This document shows, piece by piece, positions 60,906 to 64,000 of a stretch of DNA of 64,000 nt. Within the stretch, counting starts at the first letter, position 1. Each line of letters opens with the position of its first letter. Origin of the DNA: Candidatus Neomarinimicrobiota bacterium (GTDB taxonomy: Bacteria > Fidelibacterota > Fidelibacteria > Fidelibacterales > Fidelibacteraceae); contig JAGGVO010000041.1 of the NCBI GenBank assembly GCA_021157965.1, forward strand, positions 256,119 through 320,118, written 5' to 3'. The position numbers and the translations under genes are program-made. The notes beneath the pieces are model-generated. The model saw only the letters and a list, made by a program, of their open reading frames with translations. It was not told the origin of the DNA and ran no database searches.

Positions 60906-61461
60906 AACGGACTCCCGATATCACACCCTTTTCCACTTTTTCTGCCACATCCTTTCCCATGAGCCGTTTGATAAGAGTCAGGGCAAATGCCATTGCCGCA
61001 CCGGCACTTCGCCCGGTAATCATCCGGTCACTGGTTACCACGGCTTTGTCTTCAACGGTTGAATCCTGTAAGTATTCTTTCTGCATGGGATGAATGGTGA
61101 TGGTGTGTCCCTTTGTAATGCCGGCTTTTTCAAGTACCCGAGGTGCGGCGCATATAGCCCCTGTTTCTTTTCCTGCCCGATTATGTTTTTGCACCATCGA
61201 AAGGATTCTCGTGTCGGCCAGGAGGTTTTCAACACCTTTTCCGCCTCCGGGAAGGACAATCAAATCCCATGATTTGTTCAACACATCATCCAACAGAACA
61301 TCCGTTTCAAGACGAATATCATGTCCTCCCGTAACATGTCTTTCATGAAGTCCCGCACTCACCACAACGGCTCCTGCCCTGCGAAGCATATCAATGATGG
61401 TAACGGCTTCAATTTCCTCAAATCCTTCTGCCAGGGGGACCAGTACTCTGATATCACCCAT
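60895..61461 (-). CDS. DJ-1/PfpI family protein
   Basis: A 188-residue protein of the DJ-1/PfpI superfamily. The conserved glutamate is in AEGFEEIEAV and the nucleophilic cysteine in GAICAAPRVL, with GGGKGVENLL forming the oxyanion side. It matches the DJ-1 (YajL/ThiJ) branch. Members are linked to protein or metabolite repair after oxidative or carbonyl stress; the exact activity is disputed in the literature. The operon partner is the HAD phosphatase. Confidence 0.92.
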   Translation of the reverse strand: MGDIRVLVPLAEGFEEIEAVTIIDMLRRAGAVVVSAGLHERHVTGGHDIRLETDVLLDDVLNKSWDLIVLPGGGKGVENLLADTRILSMVQKHNRAGKETGAICAAPRVLEKAGITKGHTITIHPMQKEYLQDSTVEDKAVVTSDRMITGRSAGAAMAFALTLIKRLMGKDVAEKVEKGVISGVRFDT

Positions 61462-61502
61462 TGTATATCCCTCCGTGGATGCGTTATTTCATTGGTTTCA
61501 AT

Positions 61503-61531
61503 TTGTAAAAAAGATAATGGAATTGTAAACT
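61503..61531 (+). promoter_or_regulatory. Candidate promoter of nhaC
   Basis: TTGTAA (61503-61508), 17 bases, TAAACT (61526-61531), 51 bases before the antiporter start. Moderate match to sigma-70 consensus. Confidence 0.4.
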
Positions 61532-61581
61532 ATTCACAAGTTTTGACTCTAAAAACCGGAAAATTCCATAAGGAGATAACC

Positions 61582-63285
61582 ATGAGACACGGATTTAAAA
61601 GCGGAATTTTATTAATATTAATATTATTATTTATGGCAAGTGTTCTTCATGCCGCCGAGCCTACTGTTTCTGAAATCAATGCCCGGGAATGGGGGATTTG
61701 GTCTCTTATTCCGCCTTTGACAGCCATTATTCTGGCCTTTGTGACCCGGAATGTGATTGTATCTCTGTTCCTCGGAATTTATTCCGGCGCATATATGCTT
61801 CTTTTAAACACCGATAACGCATTTCATGCCATCTGGAAGGGCTTTATCCGGGTTACCTATGAAATGCAGGCCAGTCTGGCTTCTTCATGGAATGCGGGGA
61901 TTATTCTGCAAACGCTGGCAATCGGCGGACTCATTGGTGTTATTTCCCGGATCGGCGGGGCCAAAGCTATTGCAGAAGCCCTTTCTAAAAAGGCGAAATC
62001 GCCCCGTACCGCCCAATTTTATACCTGGTGTATGGGACTCTTTATCTTTTTTGATGATTATGCTAATGCCTTAACGGTTGGACCGATCATGCGGCCGGTG
62101 ACAGACCGGATGAAAATTTCACGGGAAAAACTGGCCTTTGTGATTGACGCCACCGCCGCACCTATTGCAGGTATTGCTCTTATATCCACCTGGATCGGAT
62201 ACGAGCTGGGACTTATCAATGATGGGTTTACAAGTATCGGCTTGGATGCCAATGCCTATGGTATGTTTATCAGGACCATTCCTTACCGTTTTTACAATAT
62301 ATTTATCCTCATTTTTATTCTTGTAGGGATATGGCTTTTGAGAGAATTCGGTCCTATGTACAAAGCGGAAAAACGAGCCCGTCAAACAGGGCATGTCCAT
62401 GGTGAAAATGCCCAGCCCATGGTGGATACGGATGCCAGATCCGTTCAGCCTAAAAAAGGAATTAAGCTTCAGGCTTCCAGTGCCGTTATCCCTATTCTCA
62501 TTCTGATTGTGGGTGCCTTTCTGGGGCTTTATTATGATGGTTACCGGTCTATTGTTACCGGAACAGATACGGCATTGGCTGAACAGGTACTCAGCGCACC
62601 TCTCTCTTTCTTTGCCTTTCGGGAAGCTTTCAGTGCGTCCAATGCAAGTCTCGTCCTGTTTCAGGCAGCTTTACTGGCAGGGATTGTGGCGATTGCCATG
62701 GGGGTGAAACGAAAGATTTTTGGATGGATCGAAGCTATCAATGCCTGGATCAGCGGTGCAAAGGCTTTGGTAATCACTGTCGTGATTCTTATCCTGGCCT
62801 GGTCCCTCAGTGGCATTGTGAATGAACTGGGAACCGCCGTATATCTGGTTTCTGTCCTCTCTGATGCCGTTCCCGCCTTTTTACTCTCATCCATTATCTT
62901 TATTCTCGGGGCTTCCATCTCCTTTGCCACAGGCACATCTTATGGAACCATGGGAATTCTCATGCCTCTGGCCATCCCCCTGGCTTATGCCATGGACCCG
63001 TCCCGGGGATTTCTGGCAATGAATATCGGTGCAGTTCTTACCGGTGCCATTTTCGGTGATCACTGTTCACCCATTTCTGATACAACCATCTTATCCTCCA
63101 TGGGTTCTGCCTGTGATCATATCGATCATACCCGGACACAATTAGGGTATGCCGTCCCCGTTGCCCTGATTACTATCTTTTTTGGATATATACCTGCCGG
63201 TCTGGGAGTCCCTGCATGGTTAACCCTTATTGCAGGAACCGGAGTTGTTTTTGCCGTTGTGAGAATATTCGGTAAAAAAGTTTAA
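61582..63285 (+). CDS. NhaC-family Na+/H+ antiporter
   Basis: A membrane antiporter of 567 residues in the Na+/H+ antiporter NhaC family. Diagnostic parts are GLFIFFDDYANALTVGPIMRPVTDRMKISREKLAFVIDATAAPIAGIALISTWIGYELG and FATGTSYGTMGILMPLAIPL with GDHCSPISDTTILSS. The first 23 residues form a signal-like hydrophobic segment ending in LHAAEP, which many related proteins also have. The ATG at 61582 has AAGGAG upstream; the in-frame stretch back to 61321 lies antisense to the DJ-1 gene and is rejected. The substrate ion is not certain; some relatives exchange amino acids or malate/lactate. Confidence 0.9.
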   Translation: MRHGFKSGILLILILLFMASVLHAAEPTVSEINAREWGIWSLIPPLTAIILAFVTRNVIVSLFLGIYSGAYMLLLNTDNAFHAIWKGFIRVTYEMQASLASSWNAGIILQTLAIGGLIGVISRIGGAKAIAEALSKKAKSPRTAQFYTWCMGLFIFFDDYANALTVGPIMRPVTDRMKISREKLAFVIDATAAPIAGIALISTWIGYELGLINDGFTSIGLDANAYGMFIRTIPYRFYNIFILIFILVGIWLLREFGPMYKAEKRARQTGHVHGENAQPMVDTDARSVQPKKGIKLQASSAVIPILILIVGAFLGLYYDGYRSIVTGTDTALAEQVLSAPLSFFAFREAFSASNASLVLFQAALLAGIVAIAMGVKRKIFGWIEAINAWISGAKALVITVVILILAWSLSGIVNELGTAVYLVSVLSDAVPAFLLSSIIFILGASISFATGTSYGTMGILMPLAIPLAYAMDPSRGFLAMNIGAVLTGAIFGDHCSPISDTTILSSMGSACDHIDHTRTQLGYAVPVALITIFFGYIPAGLGVPAWLTLIAGTGVVFAVVRIFGKKV

Positions 63286-63292
63286 ACCGGGT

Positions 63293-64000
63293 TTAAAAAA
63301 TCCAATTCCAAATTTTGCTGATCAGTACCCAGATAATTTTGGCTCCCCAGACAACAATCCCCACAAAAATGCCAAGGAAAATCAAGGCGATTTTAAAGAT
63401 CCAGTGAACGATAAGCAGGGCAATATCTGCAAGAATGGTGATACCCGTTAGATTTAATAATCCCAGAAGACCCAGGGCAATGGCCATGACAATCAAAGTT
63501 ATCAGCCCACCAAAAATGATTCTTAGCAAAGCCTGTGGAATCGCTGTTTTAAACTTCTTGCTGATGGATGCAGCAATTCCCATTGCTTCTGTGCCCAGAA
63601 AGATAAAGAGAAAAACCTGAGCCCAGGCATGGTAGGTATGGAGAAAATTTTCCGGCTGGTTAATAAAAGAAGCATAACTGAAAACCGGATTGATATGCTT
63701 AAACCATCCATAGACGATAAAACTCCCGAAAAAGAGAGCAAGCAGTCCAGCAATTCGAACACCGGCAGTATAATGATCTTTTATTTTTTCACTGACGGCA
63801 CCAAAAGCCGTATTGACCTTCTCCCGTATTTCATAGACGTCTATACTTGAGGCCTTTTTCAGCTGGCGATAGGCCCGGGTTGTCCAGAGCAAACGGCCGG
63901 CTCTCACGCCGGATTTCCAGTCTTTGAAAGCCACTTCGTAAATGGGACTCAACCCGGGAATCACGGTATACTCACTTCCTGTAAAGGCCATCATGTATTC
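63293..64000 (-). CDS. Hypothetical membrane protein, start uncertain at window edge
   Basis: At least 233 residues. The N-terminal third is soluble and charged (FKDWKSGVRAGRLLWTTRAYRQLKK), followed by about five hydrophobic segments, the last three forming a long apolar C-terminal block. Two adjacent ATG codons (63994 and 63991) may be the start, but the frame is still open to the window edge, so the gene could be longer. No family recognised. It converges on nhaC with an 8-base gap. Confidence 0.6.
   Translation of the reverse strand, partial: EYMMAFTGSEYTVIPGLSPIYEVAFKDWKSGVRAGRLLWTTRAYRQLKKASSIDVYEIREKVNTAFGAVSEKIKDHYTAGVRIAGLLALFFGSFIVYGWFKHINPVFSYASFINQPENFLHTYHAWAQVFLFIFLGTEAMGIAASISKKFKTAIPQALLRIIFGGLITLIVMAIALGLLGLLNLTGITILADIALLIVHWIFKIALIFLGIFVGIVVWGAKIIWVLISKIWNWIF

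Noticed and set aside
61321-61581. Longer N-terminus for the NhaC antiporter
   Set aside because: Antisense to the DJ-1 gene and containing no membrane or family features; AAGGAG supports ATG 61582.
63276-63302. TTTAAACC/GGTTTAAA palindrome between nhaC and the convergent membrane gene, as a terminator
   Set aside because: The arms leave almost no loop, are AT-rich, and are followed by A runs rather than T runs on the plus strand.
1-64000. CRISPR arrays, transposases, prophage or toxin-antitoxin systems
   Set aside because: No regularly spaced repeats, transposase/integrase motifs or typical toxin-antitoxin pairs were seen on reading both strands.

Overview
The window looks like ordinary chromosome from a Gram-negative (diderm), free-living bacterium. 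An LptD-type outer-membrane protein, the mreBCD-mrdA-rodA elongation cluster and several exported beta-rich proteins support this. A sensor kinase with an AHQLGTP box and the general gene style suggest the broad Bacteroidetes/Calditrichaeota/Marinimicrobia neighbourhood. That placement is by impression only, since no rRNA or marker tree is available here. Genes are tightly packed, often with ATGA overlaps, and base composition is mixed except for a visibly AT-richer stretch at about 50.5-57.8 kb.

Layout. 1-3.9 kb: mutS2 (5' end outside the window) and dnaG. 3.9-10.5 kb, minus strand: a four-gene operon of an exported protein, a FecR-like periplasmic protein, a probable outer-membrane barrel and a CHASE2-domain nucleotide cyclase, behind a recognisable promoter. 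It looks like an uncharacterised envelope-to-cAMP signalling module. 10.7 kb: tRNA-Glu with promoter and terminator. 10.9-14.6 kb: two tandem acyl-CoA synthetases. 14.7-18.4 kb: a PLP-dependent deaminase/desulfhydrase, an SDR enzyme and a sodium:solute symporter. 18.4-22.3 kb, minus: two antiporter-like membrane proteins translationally coupled to each other and to a tRNA nucleotidyltransferase. 22.4-27.2 kb: RecQ, PBP1A and a CBM9-like protein preceded by a possible 66-codon gene with a hairpin over its start. 27.4-32.3 kb, minus: LptD and RarA. 32.4-42.2 kb: a small exported protein, mreBCD-mrdA-rodA, smpB, tyrS and an M23 peptidase. 42.3-45.5 kb: a pyrimidine nucleoside salvage operon (cdd-udk-tdk-CNT transporter). 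45.5-50.5 kb: TSUP and MFS transporters, mqnD, an alternative-oxidase-like di-iron protein and an orphan sensor kinase.

50.6-56.1 kb: an arsenic/thiol-redox cluster (ArsR, ArsP-type permease, ACR3, a thioredoxin-like/ferredoxin/thioredoxin fusion, a membrane-anchored thioredoxin, CcdA, ArsC) under an ArsR-type operator-promoter, followed by a PutP-like symporter and tRNA-Ser. The parts fit one electron relay: ferredoxin and thioredoxin modules inside, CcdA across the membrane, a tethered CxxC protein outside, with ArsC feeding ACR3. 58.0-60.2 kb: a small zinc-ribbon-like protein, then a two-gene trpR-trpB operon with a perfect-arm palindrome over the trpR start region. 60.2-64 kb: HAD phosphatase, DJ-1/PfpI protein, NhaC antiporter and a membrane protein running to the window edge.

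Most promising for follow-up are the cyclase operon, the arsenic relay with its triple-domain fusion and internal start, the trpR-trpB pair, the alternative-oxidase-like protein and the small gene with its hairpin near 27.2 kb. No CRISPR array, prophage, transposase or integrase was recognised.
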